A DNA stretch of 64,000 nucleotides from Nostoc linckia z4 (GTDB taxonomy: Bacteria > Cyanobacteriota > Cyanobacteriia > Cyanobacteriales > Nostocaceae), in the NCBI RefSeq assembly GCF_002608075.1, contig NZ_LAHA01000017.1, positions 1 to 64,000 of the forward strand, read 5' to 3'. Position 1 is the stretch's first letter, and every line of letters begins with the position of its first letter. Under the pieces are notes generated by a model, which was not told the DNA's origin, searched no databases, and worked only from the letters and a program-made list of their open reading frames with translations. Position numbers and translations under genes: made by a program. Positions 26,257 through 37,410 of this stretch are shown in pieces.

Positions 26257-27523
26257 ATTATGTACTAAATTTAATAGTTTGGGGTACTTCGTTTTTAATT
26301 AAAAAGGATTATGTATTCTTATTTTGACTGGTTTAACGTAACTTTTAAGTTATTAGGGTTGATATTATACCGATAGTATTATAAATGTACTATTCCCTAA
26401 GTAGGATTGGAGTGCAAATTCTAGTAATACCCTTTAGCTTTTAAAACCGTACTGGTGCCCACAATCTTTGCCACACATCGATAGCCGATAATTTAGTACA
26501 TTTTTGCTAAATAGGCGATCGCTATTATTTGCGTACATGGAAATTAAAGGATCAAAACGCAATTAACCGCGTCTGTACAGCCAGAGAATCAGCCTTTTCA
26601 AAATGTAAGGAATTTTTCAAAAGTTAAATACTTTGCTTGAGGTAGTTGACAATTTGCGATCAATTGTCAACAGTTAACATTAGCAACAGAATATTTTTGA
26701 TTTGCAAGTCTGTTCTAGTATTTCAAATACTCATTGAAAAATCACAAAGATTTATTAAGTAATTTTAACTTATACCAAATTATCTTGAAAAATTATGCTG
26801 TTTAGTGCTTATTACCTTCACCTATCCACCAACAAAAAATCTTTGCTAGTTATACATAACAGAGATTCAATAGCTATGATGAGCTAAGTGGTATGGCAGA
26901 TACATAAACGTTAATATAGGACTCGTATTTGATTTTTGTGAAGCTAGGGTACACTTTTATTTTTTTAACTCTTTCTTGTTCCCCCAACTTTGTCTCTATA
27001 AGTAGTTCTCGGAATCAAACTGGATTGCTGTTGGTCAGTGTTGACGGTTCACAGTTAACAGTTAACAGTCAACCTTTAACGGGAATAATTTATTTTTTGG
27101 AGTTTCCTAGCATCTTAGTTAACGGTCTTTATCAACTGCTTACACTGGCATGGATAAAAATTAATTAGTTAGATCCACTTTTTATTCCCTAATGTCTATT
27201 TTGATAAGCATTACTTTAAAGCATTGTCACTAGTGGTAGATCCAGTTTTCTTCGTCGGCTAAAAGGTCAGGGGAAAAGGGGAAAGATTTTTAATAGCTTT
27301 CTCTTTCACCTTTTTGCTTTCCCCAATCCTCACAGCCCATTTTGAACTTGGCACACTAGTGGTCTGGCAACCCAAAAATGCGCTTCTTTCGGGCTGGGGA
27401 ATGGGAAAAGGGTAAAGGGTAAGGGATTTAAAACCTTTTCCCTTTAGCCTTTCAAGAGCCAAGTCACGAAAGCGAACTACTAGGTAAACAAATTCTGCAA
27501 GAATCACATTTAAGGATAAGGCT
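26257..27523. other. Long divergent spacer between two hybrid kinases
   Basis: 1267 bp without a supported gene. It holds GTTAAC/GTCAAC short repeats at about 26646-26680 and 27030-27075 and, at 27229-27484, two inverted repeat elements. Promoters of both giant kinases must lie here. A small open frame at 26929-27168 runs across repeat sequence and is not convincing. Confidence 0.6.
27229..27484. repeat. Two ACTAGT-ended elements sharing one end
   Basis: A degenerate copy at 27229-27360 (ACTAGTGGT...GCACACTAGT) abuts an inverted, near-full copy at 27355-27484 (ACTAGTGGTCTGGC...GCGAACTACTAG). They share the ACTAGT at 27355-27360. The second matches the 6714-6836 copy in reverse along its length. 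It ends 40 bp before the giant kinase start. Confidence 0.65.
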
Positions 27524-30500
27524 ATGGCAACCGAACAGTTGACAACAGACAGCGATAATCTCGATTTAAATCAGCTACTCAGAACGCTGACAGCTGTCAA
27601 GCACGGCGACTTCTCGGCACGGATGCCCATAGATCGTACTGGTGTAGCTGGGAAAATAGCTGATACCCTCAATGATATAATCGACCAAAATCAGCGGATG
27701 GCGACGGAGTTACAGCGAATTGGTAATGTCGTCGGCAAAGAAGGGAAAATTAGCGATCGCGCTTCTTTAGGAGATGTTCGCGGTTCTTGGTCAGATTGTG
27801 TCAATTCTGTCAACACTTTAATTAAAGATTTAGTCCAACCCACGGCAGAAACAACCCGTGTGATTCGGGCTGTGGCTAATGGTGACTTATCCCAAACCAT
27901 CGCTACGGAAATTGATGGCAGACCCTTACAAGGGGAGTTTCTCCAAACTGCCAATATTGTCAACACAATGGTAAACCGTCTTGGTTCCTTTGCTAGCGAG
28001 GTCACCAGAGTTGCTCGTGAGGTGGGCACTGAAGGTAAACTGGGCGTCCAAGCCCAAGTGCGGGGTGTGGCTGGTACTTGGAAGGATTTGACTGACAATG
28101 TGAACTTAATGGCAGGAAATCTCACCGGACAGGTACGTAATATCGCGGAAGTTGCCACTGCCATTGCCAACGGTGACCTCTCCAAAAAAATCACCGTGGA
28201 TGTTAAAGGCGAGATTCTGGAGTTGAAAAACACCGTTAACACAATGGTGGATCAATTAAATTCCTTTGCATCAGAAGTTACCAGAGTGGCGCGGGAAGTG
28301 GGAACCGAAGGTAAATTGGGGGTGCAGGCTGAAGTCAAAGGAGTGGCGGGCACTTGGAAAGACTTAACCGACAACGTGAATTTAATGGCGGGGAATTTAA
28401 CCGCCCAAGTCCGCAACATTGCCGAAGTCACCACAGCAGTGGCAAATGGCGACTTGTCTAAGAAAATTACAGTTAACGTCAAAGGCGAAATTTTGGAGTT
28501 GAAAAACACCGTTAACATCATGGTGGATCAACTCAATTCCTTTGCTTCGGAAGTTACCAGGGTGGCGCGGGAAGTGGGCGCAGAAGGCAAACTCGGCGGT
28601 CAAGCAGAAGTCCGGGGAGTAGCGGGGACTTGGAAGGACTTGACGGACAGCGTCAACTTCATGGCGGGTAGTTTAACGGCACAGGTGCGGAACATTGCCG
28701 ACGTAACTACGGCGGTGGCTAATGGCGACCTTTCTAAGAAAATCACCGTTGATGTCAAAGGCGAAATTCTGGAGTTGAAAAACACCATCAATACAATGGT
28801 GGATCAACTCAATTCCTTTGCTTCGGAAGTTACCAGGGTGGCGCGGGAAGTGGGAACCGAAGGCAAACTCGGCGTGCAAGCGGAAGTGCGGGGTGTAGCT
28901 GGCACTTGGAAAGACTTAACAGATAACGTCAACTTAATGGCGGGTAACCTCACTGGACAGGTGCGAAATATTGCCGAGGTTGCCACAGCGATCGCCAGTG
29001 GTGACCTCTCGAAGAAAATCACCGTTGATGTCAGAGGTGAAATTCTGGAGTTGAAGAACACAATCAATATTATGGTGGATCAACTGAGTTCCTTTGCATC
29101 GGAAGTGACGCGGGTAGCCCGTGAGGTGGGTAGTGAAGGCAAACTCGGCGTGCAAGCAGATGTGCGGGGTGTGGCTGGCACTTGGAAGGACTTGACGGAC
29201 AGCGTTAACTTCATGGCGGGTAGTTTAACGGCACAGGTGCGGAACATTGCCGATGTCACTACGGCGGTGGCTAACGGCGACCTTTCCAAGAAAATCACCG
29301 TGGATGTTAAAGGCGAAATTTTGGAGTTGAAAAACACCATCAATACAATGGTGGATCAACTGAGTTCCTTTGCTAGCGAGGTAACCAGGGTTGCCAGGGA
29401 AGTGGGAACAGAAGGGAAACTCGGCGTGCAAGCTGAAGTACGGGGTGTTGCTGGCACTTGGAAAGATTTAACGGATAACGTCAACTTAATGGCCGGGAAC
29501 TTAACCGACCAAGTGCGGAACATTGCGGAAGTTGCCACTGCCATCGCCAACGGCGATTTATCCAAGAAAATTACTGTGGCTGTCAAAGGTGAAATTTTGG
29601 AGTTGAAAAACACCATCAATATTATGGTGGATCAACTCAATTCCTTTGCCAGTGAAGTAACCAGAGTGGCACGGGAAGTAGGTTCTGAAGGCAAACTCGG
29701 CGTGCAAGCAGACGTGCGTGGTGTGGCTGGCACTTGGAAAGACTTAACCGACAGCGTCAACTTCATGGCGGGAAGCTTAACGGCACAGGTGCGAAACATC
29801 GCCGCAGTAACAACCGCAGTGGCAAATGGCGACCTCTCGAAGAAAATTTCCGTTGATGTCAAAGGTGAAATTTTGGAGTTGAAAAACACTGTTAACACAA
29901 TGGTGGATCAACTTAATTCCTTTGCTAGTGAGGTAACCAGAGTTGCTAGGGAAGTGGGAACCGAAGGAAAACTCGGCGTACAAGCCGAAGTCAAAGGAGT
30001 CGCCGGCACTTGGAAAGATTTAACCGACAGCGTCAACTTCATGGCGGGAAGCTTGACGGCGCAGGTGCGGAACATTGCCGAAGTGACAACGGCGGTAGCC
30101 AACGGCGACCTTTCTAAGAAAATCACCGTGGATGTGAAAGGGGAAATTCTGGAATTGAAGATTACCATCAATACAATGGTGGATCAACTCAATTCCTTTG
30201 CATCCGAAGTGACGCGGGTGGCGCGGGAGGTGGGAACCGAAGGCAAACTCGGCGTGCAAGCCTACGTCAGGGGAGTTGCCGGTACTTGGAAAGATTTAAC
30301 GGACAACGTCAATTCAATGGCGGGGAACCTCACCGGACAAGTCCGCAACATCGCCGAAGTTACCAAAGCGGTGGCTAACGGCGACCTCTCGAAGAAAATC
30401 ACCGTGGATGCCAAAGGCGAAATTTTAGACTTGAAGAACACCACCAATACAATGGTGGATCAATTGAGTTCCTTTGCATCGGAAGTGACGCGGGTGGCGC

Positions 30501-33500
30501 GGGAAGTGGGAACCGAAGGCAAATTAGGCGGACAAGCCCAAGTGCAAGGCGTTGCAGGTACTTGGAAAGATTTAACCGACAACGTAAACTCGATGGCGGG
30601 GAACTTAACGGCACAGGTGCGGGGTATTGCCAGGGTTGTCACCGCAGTGGCGAACGGCGACTTGAAACGCAAACTGATGCTAGACGCTAAAGGCGAAATT
30701 GAAACCTTGGCAGAAACCATCAACGAAATGATTGACACCCTAGCCACCTTTGCCAATCAGGTGACCACAGTGGCGCGGGAAGTGGGAATCGAAGGCAAAT
30801 TAGGGGGACAAGCCAGAGTACCTGGGGCGGCTGGAACTTGGAAAGATTTGACCGATAATGTCAACGAACTGGCTGCTACACTGACAACCCAGTTGCGAGC
30901 GATCGCGGAAGTTGCTACAGCTGTAACTAAAGGTGATTTAACTCGTTCCATCGCCGTGGAAGCACTGGGAGAAGTTGCCATCCTCAAAGACAACATCAAC
31001 CAGATGATTGCTAATTTGCGGGAAACAACCCAGAAAAACACCGAACAAGATTGGTTGAAAACTAACCTGGCGAAATTTACCCGGATGCTCCAAGGTCAGC
31101 GAGACTTAGAAACTGTATCCAAATTAATTCTCTCAGAACTCGCACCGTTAGTGGGAGCGCAACACGGCGTATTTTATCTCATGGAATCTCCGGAAACCAC
31201 AGCTCATTTGAAACTAATTAGTAGCTACGCCTATCGCGAACGCAAACATCTAGCTAACCGCTTCTACATGGGTGAAGGTTTGGTGGGACAATGCGCCTTA
31301 GAAAAAGAGCGAATTCTCCTCACAGAAGTGCCGAGTGATTATATCAAAATTGGCTCTGGCTTAGGAGAAGCTACGCCTTTGAATGCCGTTGTTTTACCCG
31401 TACTGTTTGAAGGACAAGTAACAGCAGTCATTGAACTAGCATCCTTCCGCCGCTTTAGCGAAATCCACTTGACATTCTTCGACCAACTTACAGAAAGTAT
31501 AGCGATCGTCCTGAACACCATCGCCGCTTCCATGCGAACTGAAGAATTACTCAAGCAGTCGCAATCATTGGCCGAAGAATTACAAACCCAGCAAAACGAA
31601 CTGCGAGAAACCAACAAACGCCTAGAACAACAAGCCCAATCACTCAAAGCTTCGGAAGATTTACTCAGAGGACAGCAAGAGGAACTGCAACAAACCAACG
31701 CCGAATTAGAAGAAAAAGCCGAATTACTGGCTCAGCAAAAGAAAGAAGTCGAGCGTAAAAATCGCGAAATCGAAGAAGCAAGAAAATCTTTAGAAGAAAA
31801 AGCCGAACAACTGGCCCTTTCTTCCAAATATAAATCAGAATTTTTGGCTAACATGTCCCACGAATTGCGGACACCCTTGAATAGCTTGTTAATTTTAGCC
31901 AAGCTATTAACAGATAACATCGAAGGGAACCTCAGCAATAAACAAGTGGAATATAGCCAGACAATTTACTCAGCAGGTACAGATTTACTGTCATTGATTA
32001 ATGACATTCTCGACCTCGCCAAAATTGAATCTGGAACCATGTCAATTGAAATGACCCAAATGCCTTTAATAGATTTGGGCGAACAAATTGAGCGCACCTT
32101 CCGCCAACTAGCCAACAACAAAGGACTGAGTTTCATCATTGAATTTATTCCTGAATTGCCCCTGAGCATTTACACAGATGTCAAACGCTTACAACAGGTA
32201 TTGAAAAATCTCCTTTCCAACGCCTTTAAATTTACAGAACAAGGAGAAGTACGGTTGCAGGTTGCAGTGGTGCAGCAAGGATGGAGTTCCGACAATGAAA
32301 TCTTAAATCGCGCCCACATAGTAATCGCCTTTTCAGTTAGCGATACGGGTATTGGCATTGCTCCCGAAAAACAAAAAGTTATATTCGAGGCATTCCAGCA
32401 AGCCGATGGCTCCACCAGTCGCAAATACGGCGGTACTGGCTTGGGCTTATCAATTAGCCGCGAAATCGCCCGTTTATTTGGCGGCGAAATCAAATTAGTC
32501 AGCCAACCAGGTCAAGGTAGCACCTTTACATTCTATTTACCACAAGGTGCAGGACACGGGGAAATGGGATATGGGGACACTCTGACGCGGGGACGCTCTG
32601 ACGCGGGATACAGAGACACGGAGATGCGGGGACGCTCTGACGCTCTGACGCGGGATACGGAGATGCGGGGACGCTCTGACACGGAGAGAATATTTGAGCG
32701 ATTTTCTGCATCTTCTTCTTTCTCCCCCTCCCCGCGTCTCCCCCTCCCCGCGTCTTCTTCACCTCTCCACTCCCCACTGATAAATGACGATCGCACCACA
32801 ATTAACATCGGCGATCGCGTATTATTAATCGTCGAAGATGACCTGAACTTTGCCCGTATCCTCCTAGATATGGCACAACAGCACGGATTTAAGGTAATCA
32901 CTGCCCAAACTGGCACCACAGGCTTAATGCTAGCCCAGCAATTTCTTCCTTCAGCAGTTTTACTAGACATCAGATTGCCAGAAATGGATGGATGGACAGT
33001 ATTAGATCGTCTCAAACACGACCCAAATACCCGTCACATTCCCGTACACATCATGACCGTAGAGGAAGGCAGACAGCGCGGTTTGCAACTAGGAGCCATT
33101 GCATATCTGCAAAAACCCTTAACCAGTGAGACAATATCGGAAGCGTTGACCAAAATTAAAGGTTTCGTCGAACGCCAAGTCAAAAATCTTTTAGTAGTGG
33201 AAGACGACGACACCCAACGCCATAGCATCGTCGAATTAATTGGCAACAGCGACGTTGCAACCACCGCCGTGGACACAGGCGCAGCAGCCCTCGAAGCCAT
33301 CCGCACCCAGCATTTTGATTGTCTCGTCCTCGATTTAGGGCTACCAGACATGACCGGGTTTGAACTCATCGAGCAAATCAAACTTTTACCCAACGGCAAA
33401 TCTCTACCAATTATTGTTTACACAGGTAGAGAAATTAGCAAAGCTCAAGAAACCGAACTTAGACGCATTGCAGAGACAATCATCATCAAAGATGTGCGAT

Positions 33501-33985
33501 CGCCCGAACGTCTTTTGGATGAAACAGCTTTATTTTTACATCGAGTCCAAGCAAATTTACCAGAACCCAAACGCCAAATCCTAGAACAACTCCATTCCAG
33601 AGACCACTTACTCGCTGGCAAAAAAGCCCTCATTGTAGACGACGATGTGCGGAATATCTTCGCCTTAACAAGTATGTTAGAGCGCTATCAAATCCAGGTA
33701 CTATATGCCGAAAACGGTAGAGAAGGAATTACCTTGTTAGAAAGTACACCAGATATTGATGTGGTTTTAATGGACATAATGATGCCAGAAATGGACGGTT
33801 ACGAAACCACACGTCTAATTCGTCAAAACACTCGCTTTCAATCCTTGCCGATTATTGCACTCACCGCCAAAGCCATGCAAGGCGATCGTGAAAAGTGCAT
33901 CGAAGCAGGAGCATCAGACTATATCACAAAACCCGTAGATACAGAACAATTACTTTCACTCTTGCGTGTTTGGTTGTATCGGTAA
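27524..33985 (+). CDS. Giant HAMP-array hybrid sensor histidine kinase with three receivers
   Basis: 2153 residues, soluble. Residues 1-150 are diverged HAMP units. Residues 155-1166 are a HAMP array: ten near-identical 92-residue units ([19 protein letters not shown] and [15 protein letters not shown] motifs) and one diverged unit. GAF about 1195-1335; coiled coil 1345-1440; HisKA with the phospho-histidine in SHELRTPLN near 1446; HATPase 1545-1675 ([12 protein letters not shown]). A low-complexity insertion spans 1676-1756. Three receivers follow with aspartates in [21 protein letters not shown] and [11 protein letters not shown]. The layout recalls group III (Nik1-like) osmosensing kinases with HAMP arrays. 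AAGGATAAGG precedes the ATG. The receivers suggest an internal phosphorelay or several outputs. Confidence 0.95.
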   Translation: MATEQLTTDSDNLDLNQLLRTLTAVKHGDFSARMPIDRTGVAGKIADTLNDIIDQNQRMATELQRIGNVVGKEGKISDRASLGDVRGSWSDCVNSVNTLIKDLVQPTAETTRVIRAVANGDLSQTIATEIDGRPLQGEFLQTANIVNTMVNRLGSFASEVTRVAREVGTEGKLGVQAQVRGVAGTWKDLTDNVNLMAGNLTGQVRNIAEVATAIANGDLSKKITVDVKGEILELKNTVNTMVDQLNSFASEVTRVAREVGTEGKLGVQAEVKGVAGTWKDLTDNVNLMAGNLTAQVRNIAEVTTAVANGDLSKKITVNVKGEILELKNTVNIMVDQLNSFASEVTRVAREVGAEGKLGGQAEVRGVAGTWKDLTDSVNFMAGSLTAQVRNIADVTTAVANGDLSKKITVDVKGEILELKNTINTMVDQLNSFASEVTRVAREVGTEGKLGVQAEVRGVAGTWKDLTDNVNLMAGNLTGQVRNIAEVATAIASGDLSKKITVDVRGEILELKNTINIMVDQLSSFASEVTRVAREVGSEGKLGVQADVRGVAGTWKDLTDSVNFMAGSLTAQVRNIADVTTAVANGDLSKKITVDVKGEILELKNTINTMVDQLSSFASEVTRVAREVGTEGKLGVQAEVRGVAGTWKDLTDNVNLMAGNLTDQVRNIAEVATAIANGDLSKKITVAVKGEILELKNTINIMVDQLNSFASEVTRVAREVGSEGKLGVQADVRGVAGTWKDLTDSVNFMAGSLTAQVRNIAAVTTAVANGDLSKKISVDVKGEILELKNTVNTMVDQLNSFASEVTRVAREVGTEGKLGVQAEVKGVAGTWKDLTDSVNFMAGSLTAQVRNIAEVTTAVANGDLSKKITVDVKGEILELKITINTMVDQLNSFASEVTRVAREVGTEGKLGVQAYVRGVAGTWKDLTDNVNSMAGNLTGQVRNIAEVTKAVANGDLSKKITVDAKGEILDLKNTTNTMVDQLSSFASEVTRVAREVGTEGKLGGQAQVQGVAGTWKDLTDNVNSMAGNLTAQVRGIARVVTAVANGDLKRKLMLDAKGEIETLAETINEMIDTLATFANQVTTVAREVGIEGKLGGQARVPGAAGTWKDLTDNVNELAATLTTQLRAIAEVATAVTKGDLTRSIAVEALGEVAILKDNINQMIANLRETTQKNTEQDWLKTNLAKFTRMLQGQRDLETVSKLILSELAPLVGAQHGVFYLMESPETTAHLKLISSYAYRERKHLANRFYMGEGLVGQCALEKERILLTEVPSDYIKIGSGLGEATPLNAVVLPVLFEGQVTAVIELASFRRFSEIHLTFFDQLTESIAIVLNTIAASMRTEELLKQSQSLAEELQTQQNELRETNKRLEQQAQSLKASEDLLRGQQEELQQTNAELEEKAELLAQQKKEVERKNREIEEARKSLEEKAEQLALSSKYKSEFLANMSHELRTPLNSLLILAKLLTDNIEGNLSNKQVEYSQTIYSAGTDLLSLINDILDLAKIESGTMSIEMTQMPLIDLGEQIERTFRQLANNKGLSFIIEFIPELPLSIYTDVKRLQQVLKNLLSNAFKFTEQGEVRLQVAVVQQGWSSDNEILNRAHIVIAFSVSDTGIGIAPEKQKVIFEAFQQADGSTSRKYGGTGLGLSISREIARLFGGEIKLVSQPGQGSTFTFYLPQGAGHGEMGYGDTLTRGRSDAGYRDTEMRGRSDALTRDTEMRGRSDTERIFERFSASSSFSPSPRLPLPASSSPLHSPLINDDRTTINIGDRVLLIVEDDLNFARILLDMAQQHGFKVITAQTGTTGLMLAQQFLPSAVLLDIRLPEMDGWTVLDRLKHDPNTRHIPVHIMTVEEGRQRGLQLGAIAYLQKPLTSETISEALTKIKGFVERQVKNLLVVEDDDTQRHSIVELIGNSDVATTAVDTGAAALEAIRTQHFDCLVLDLGLPDMTGFELIEQIKLLPNGKSLPIIVYTGREISKAQETELRRIAETIIIKDVRSPERLLDETALFLHRVQANLPEPKRQILEQLHSRDHLLAGKKALIVDDDVRNIFALTSMLERYQIQVLYAENGREGITLLESTPDIDVVLMDIMMPEMDGYETTRLIRQNTRFQSLPIIALTAKAMQGDREKCIEAGASDYITKPVDTEQLLSLLRVWLYR
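27986..30745 (+). repeat. Tandem array of ten 276-bp HAMP-coding units
   Basis: Each 276-bp unit starts at TTCCTTTGCxxxxGA and encodes 92 residues. The phrase [13 protein letters not shown] occurs ten times at exact 276-bp spacing, and an eleventh, diverged unit ([14 protein letters not shown]) follows at about 30741. Units alternate between [10 protein letters not shown] and [10 protein letters not shown] types, suggesting duplication of two-unit blocks. Confidence 0.95.
32550..32790 (+). repeat. Intergenic-type repeat inserted in frame in the kinase gene
   Basis: GACGCGGGGACGCTCTGACG-type units followed by CTCCCCCTCCCCGCGTCTCC lie between the HATPase and first receiver. They encode Arg/Gly/Asp/Ser/Pro-rich residues (about 1676-1756; RGRSD units repeated) unlike any domain. 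The base pattern is that of cyanobacterial intergenic repeats, yet the frame stays open. Confidence 0.8.
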
Positions 33986-33993
33986 AAGGGCAT

Positions 33994-34156
33994 GGGGGAA
34001 GGGGTAAAGGGGAAGGGGTAAAGGGGAAGGGGTAAAGGGGAAGGGGTAAAGGGGAAAGGTTAAATCTATCTCTATTTACCTTGTCTCTCCCAATGCCCAA
34101 TGCCCAATGCCCAATGCCCAATGCCCAATGCCCAATGCCCAATGCCCAATGCCCAA
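33994..34156. repeat. GGGGAAGGGGTAAA and CCCAATG tandem arrays
   Basis: 33994-34059 holds about four 14-base units of AAGGGGTAAAGGGG. 34090-34156 holds about nine CCCAATG heptamers. They fill the kinase-clpS spacer. CCCAATG arrays also occur at 34928-34956 and 44884-44937. Confidence 0.9.
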
Positions 34157-34218
34157 ACAATACACTAAACTAATCATTTATAATGTAGTTTTGTAAAATC
34201 CTGTTCCTTAACTCTTCT

Positions 34219-34545
34219 ATGGTTACGACACTTTCAGCAGATGTTTACGGAATGGCCACAGCACCAACTGTAGCTCCTGAACGGTCGAATCAAGTTGTCC
34301 GTAAGACTTATCCGAATTACAAAGTGATTGTATTAAACGATGATTTTAATACATTCCAACATGTAGCCGAATGTTTGATGAAATATATTCCAGGAATGAG
34401 CAGCGATCGCGCCTGGGATCTAACTAATCAGGTACACTATGAAGGTCAAGCGATCGTCTGGGTTGGCCCCCAAGAACCTGCGGAACTTTATCACCAGCAG
34501 CTGCGCCGCGCAGGTTTGACAATGGCACCCCTAGAAGCAGCTTAA
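34219..34545 (+). CDS. clpS: ATP-dependent Clp protease adaptor ClpS
   Basis: A 108-residue N-end-rule adaptor that binds substrates with bulky N-terminal residues and passes them to ClpAP/ClpCP protease. The conserved ClpS core is visible: YKVIVLNDDFNTFQHVAECL (substrate-pocket Asn-Asp-Asp) near residues 34-53, then HYEGQAIVWVG and the helix ELYHQQLRRAGLTM. The 33-residue N-terminal extension is typical. The DUF2103 gene starts 5 bp after its stop, so the two are co-transcribed. Confidence 0.95.
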   Translation: MVTTLSADVYGMATAPTVAPERSNQVVRKTYPNYKVIVLNDDFNTFQHVAECLMKYIPGMSSDRAWDLTNQVHYEGQAIVWVGPQEPAELYHQQLRRAGLTMAPLEAA

Positions 34546-34550
34546 TCATT

Positions 34551-34871
34551 ATGGGCAAACCCACCGCAGACCCCGACCGGACAACTTCCCAAAAAACTGC
34601 CAGATTAGTCTGGAATCACTCCACACACATTTCTGGTTTGATTCCGATTTTAGAACGTCTGTGCCAACAGGATGGCATCCAAACTGTAACACCGGGAGTC
34701 ATTGGGCGGGTAAAAGGTCATTGCCCAAAAATGCAACTTCGCGTCTCAGTGCCAATTCGTGGAGGCTACAAAGTCATCGCACGCCAGGGAAAAACGGTAC
34801 AAGAAGTATTTATTTTAACTACTTTGACCCAAGAACAATTAGAAGCGGCATTAGCGATCGCCATGAAATGA
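34551..34871 (+). CDS. DUF2103 family putative metal-binding protein
   Basis: A 106-residue protein matching DUF2103, a small family often described as predicted metal-binding. Conserved features are NHSTHISGLIPIL near the N-terminus, the basic block GVIGRVKGHCPKMQLR with a single cysteine, and GYKVIARQGKTVQEVFI. Its gene lies 5 bp after clpS, an arrangement I recall from other cyanobacteria; a shared role in protein quality control is only a guess. Confidence 0.85.
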   Translation: MGKPTADPDRTTSQKTARLVWNHSTHISGLIPILERLCQQDGIQTVTPGVIGRVKGHCPKMQLRVSVPIRGGYKVIARQGKTVQEVFILTTLTQEQLEAALAIAMK

Positions 34872-34927
34872 TAATTTGGTCATTGGTCATTAGTCATTAC
34901 TCATTTTTTGTCATTTCTTCCCCATCT

Positions 34928-34956
34928 CCCAATGCCCAATGCCCAATGCCCAATGC
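34928..34956. repeat. CCCAATG heptamer array
   Basis: Four tandem CCCAATG units just after the DUF2103 gene. Confidence 0.85.
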
Positions 34957-34971
34957 CCCATATCCTAATAT

Positions 34972-35292
34972 TTATTCTTCAACACGGTGTACTGCAAATT
35001 TGTGTAGCGGCAGACTCACGATGCAAGAAAAAGTTAAGAAATATGACAAAGCAGTGGTAATTCTTAAAGTCATTAACAGTGATTCCCATTCGGGTAAAAC
35101 TATTTTTTCTATGCCAAAAGCTATACAATAAACCAACCAATAAGAAAAGCTCATTCTAAACAAAATCTGCTCTGTTTGTTGAATATCACTTTTGTGCTGC
35201 TTACCATCCCACAGTAATGCAAGTCCCAGGATGCAAGCCACAAAGGAAACAGCAACTACAAATTCATGACAGAATATATTTAACGACTGCAT
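34972..35292 (-). CDS. Hypothetical small membrane protein
   Basis: A 106-residue protein with about three hydrophobic segments (FVVAVSFVACILGLALL near 11-27, WLVYCIAFGIE near 52, and TALSYFLTFSCIVSLPL near 80-96). No recognised family. The frame could be real because the hydrophobic pattern is regular, but there is no strong ribosome site and no conserved motif. Confidence 0.45.
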   Translation of the reverse strand: MQSLNIFCHEFVVAVSFVACILGLALLWDGKQHKSDIQQTEQILFRMSFSYWLVYCIAFGIEKIVLPEWESLLMTLRITTALSYFLTFSCIVSLPLHKFAVHRVEE

Positions 35293-35726
35293 TTTGCATT
35301 TATCCCCAGTTTTTTCATATTGAAATTCAGTCTAAAGGAATATTCCTTACAGAAATACAAAATATTCACAAACCTCAATAAAACAATGCAGTTAATGTAA
35401 AAAAATGCAACAAAATATAAATAAAATGTTGCGCGTCTCAAACAGGATATTTTTTGTGTTGACTGTTGACCGTTGACGGTTGATTGATAAATGACTATTA
35501 ATGATATTAATTTTTAGAAGTAATAATACTGAGCGAGTTGCTAGAACTATCTTCCCGACCTTGTTTTGAAGCAAAACAGGAAGATTGTCTCTCATCGAAT
35601 TAGTATCAGCTAAATGAAAAAATTAAAGACAAGGGAGACAAGGTAGTCATCTTTTCCCCTTGTCTCCCCCCTCTTCCTTGTCTCTCCTCATGCCCTATGC
35701 CCTATGCCCCATGCCCCATTCCCAAT
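35293..35726. other. Repeat-bearing spacer
   Basis: 434 bp with a GTTGACTGTTGACCGTTGACGG short repeat near 35458-35483, a CTTGTCTCC tandem tract near 35660-35690 and CCCTATGCCCCATGCC units near 35690-35720. No gene is supported. Confidence 0.6.
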
Positions 35727-36215
35727 CTAAGAACAATTTTGTCCTAACTGTTCGCAAGCAGCAATACTCACCCAGTGACTAGAACCATCTTGCCAGTGTT
35801 CTTTTTTCCATATAGGTGCATTGTGTTTGAGGGTATCAATAGCATAGCGGCAAGCCTCAAAGGCTTCACTACGATGAGGACAACCCACTGCTACTAAAAC
35901 GCTGATTTCTCCAACTCGCAAACGTCCGATACGATGATGAATTGCCACTCTATTCACATCGGACGTGGATAAACGAATATCACAAGCAATTTGATAAAAT
36001 ACTTGCAATGCCATAGGTTCATAAGCTTGATACTCTAGGGCAACTACAGGTTTACCATCAGTTTGATTCCGAACCATTCCACTCATCACAACTATGGCAC
36101 CGTTAGCCGGATCGTCAGATTTGGTATAAACCTCTTCAAGAGACAATGGTGCAAAGCTAATGGCAAAACTATCTTCAGCTCTTGGTTTAACACGAGAGGT
36201 AAGTGTAGTTGTCAT
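35727..36215 (-). CDS. moaE: Molybdopterin synthase catalytic subunit MoaE
   Basis: 162 residues from ATG 36215; the frame opens at 36260 with TTG, but the extra 15 residues are not family-like. MoaE, with MoaD, converts precursor Z (cPMP) to molybdopterin. Diagnostic blocks are GAIVVMSGMVRNQTDGK, ALEYQAYEPMA, HHRIGRLRVGEISVLVAVG and the catalytic LKHNAPIWKKE with its lysines. The length is normal. No other moa genes are nearby, so it acts from a dispersed pathway. Confidence 0.94.
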   Translation of the reverse strand: MTTTLTSRVKPRAEDSFAISFAPLSLEEVYTKSDDPANGAIVVMSGMVRNQTDGKPVVALEYQAYEPMALQVFYQIACDIRLSTSDVNRVAIHHRIGRLRVGEISVLVAVGCPHRSEAFEACRYAIDTLKHNAPIWKKEHWQDGSSHWVSIAACEQLGQNCS

Positions 36216-36437
36216 AACTGCGTCAATATTATGTGGGCTTTTTCTATTCTCGCTGAACAAAGCACTACTGGTGTATGTTTAGTTGCCCGTTATATCGGGT
36301 TAGGTTGAATACTTGTAATTAAGACTGACGCAAAAACAGGGAGAAGCGCAAAGACGGAAGGTTTTGAATTAGAGGTTATTTATAAAGTGAAAATAAAATT
36401 AATGTAGTGGCGTGACCGGGCTAAAACGTTGCAATAG

Positions 36438-36505
36438 ATTTTATTGTGGGATGGGTATCCTCACCCGTCCGGGCGGGCAGGACGCCCATCCCACAAGAGT
36501 CAAGC
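36438..36505. repeat. GTGGGATGGG palindrome in the 36216-36609 spacer
   Basis: TTGTGGGATGGGTATCCTC and the reversed GGACGCCCATCCCACAA form a strong hairpin with a GTCCGGGCGGGC core. Same family as the elements at 2265 and 13411. The rest of the spacer has no supported gene. Confidence 0.7.
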
Positions 36506-36609
36506 TAATGCACTATTTTAGCCTTGCCACGCTACTACTTAAGATTTACTTTATAAATGGTCTAATTGTGATAAAAATAATGTCTCTAGAGATTTTGAGA
36601 TGATGCACA

Positions 36610-37038
36610 TTAATAAATAGTACAATCAGTGCCATCTACACGATCGCAATCATATCTGCCTCTAATTTGTTGATTGAAAAAGCTGCCAATTGAGTCTGAG
36701 GTATGTAAGTCTTCCCAAGTATCTTCGTCTACCCCTAAATACTGGTAAACAGCGCCATTTTGAAACTCAACTTGTAAAATCTGTTCGTCGCGATCGTAGC
36801 CTACAGCCGCCGCCATTGATGAGCTAACTGGTAACATGGCAATTGGTTCTTCTACAAAAGGTAGTTTTGTACTTTCAGCGATTACTTCGTTAAGTTCTTG
36901 CAATCCTTCATAAGCTTGTATCGGTGCTTGAATTTCTAAAAATTCTAATTCGTTACCCCGATCGAGTAACAACTGCAAATATCCGTCAGAGTGAGCGATC
37001 GCTACTAAACTACTCAAATCTACCTTAGATAGCCTCAT
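36610..37038 (-). CDS. KTSC domain-containing protein
   Basis: 142 residues. The C-terminal 65 residues match the KTSC domain pattern: SSSMAAAVGYDRDEQILQ, then VEFQNGAVYQYLGVDEDTW and SIGSFFNQQIRGRYDC. The domain is also found at the C-terminus of some lysyl-tRNA synthetases and often stands alone; its role is unknown. The first 75 residues are a cyanobacterial-type extension with no recognised motif. CAGGAGAG lies 8 bases before the ATG. Confidence 0.85.
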   Translation of the reverse strand: MRLSKVDLSSLVAIAHSDGYLQLLLDRGNELEFLEIQAPIQAYEGLQELNEVIAESTKLPFVEEPIAMLPVSSSMAAAVGYDRDEQILQVEFQNGAVYQYLGVDEDTWEDLHTSDSIGSFFNQQIRGRYDCDRVDGTDCTIY

Positions 37039-37410
37039 TAATTTTGCTCTCCTGTTGGCGTAGTCGCGAGTGTCAAATTTTTATACAACACTAGAATCAT
37101 TTATAGTATTTTTGTACTATAAAATTACTTAGTTGTCAAGTTTTTTCACACTCTCAGGACTAACTTAATTTCGTTGACAGTTGACTGTAAACCGTCAACT
37201 GTCAACGGCAGAAGTGGCTTATATATTAAAAAATTATACTTTATTGATGATTAAATCATAGTTTTTTATTAAAAAATCAACTAATCCAAAACATGGTTAA
37301 CCTGAGATTATCTCAATATTAAGGACTAATATTATTGTCAAAAATATTCATATTTCATAAACAAGGCCAAAAATTTCTTACATCTCACTCATGAAAATAA
37401 GGAGATTCTA
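37039..37410. other. AT-rich divergent spacer
   Basis: 372 bp between the divergent KTSC and membrane-fusion genes. It includes a GACAGTTGACTGTAAACCGT-type short repeat near 37178-37205 and must hold both promoters. No gene seen. Confidence 0.55.
37399..37404 (+). promoter_or_regulatory. Ribosome binding site that fixes a TTG start
   Basis: A perfect AAGGAG lies 6 bases before the TTG at 37411. The nearby ATG at 37391 is in another frame and soon meets a stop, so TTG is the likely initiator. Confidence 0.7.

Noticed and set aside
26929-27168. 79-residue open frame upstream of the giant kinase
   Set aside because: It runs through the GTTAACAGTCAAC short repeat and has no family-like pattern.
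27691-33015. Many minus-strand open frames opposite the giant kinase
   Set aside because: They repeat at 276-bp spacing, mirror the HAMP repeat codons and have no ribosome sites or domain motifs; they are shadows of the plus-strand gene.
34090-34156. CRISPR or satellite array
   Set aside because: Simple CCCAATG heptamers with no spacers.
35392-35595. 67-residue minus-strand frame
   Set aside because: Includes the GTTGAC short repeat and looks random.
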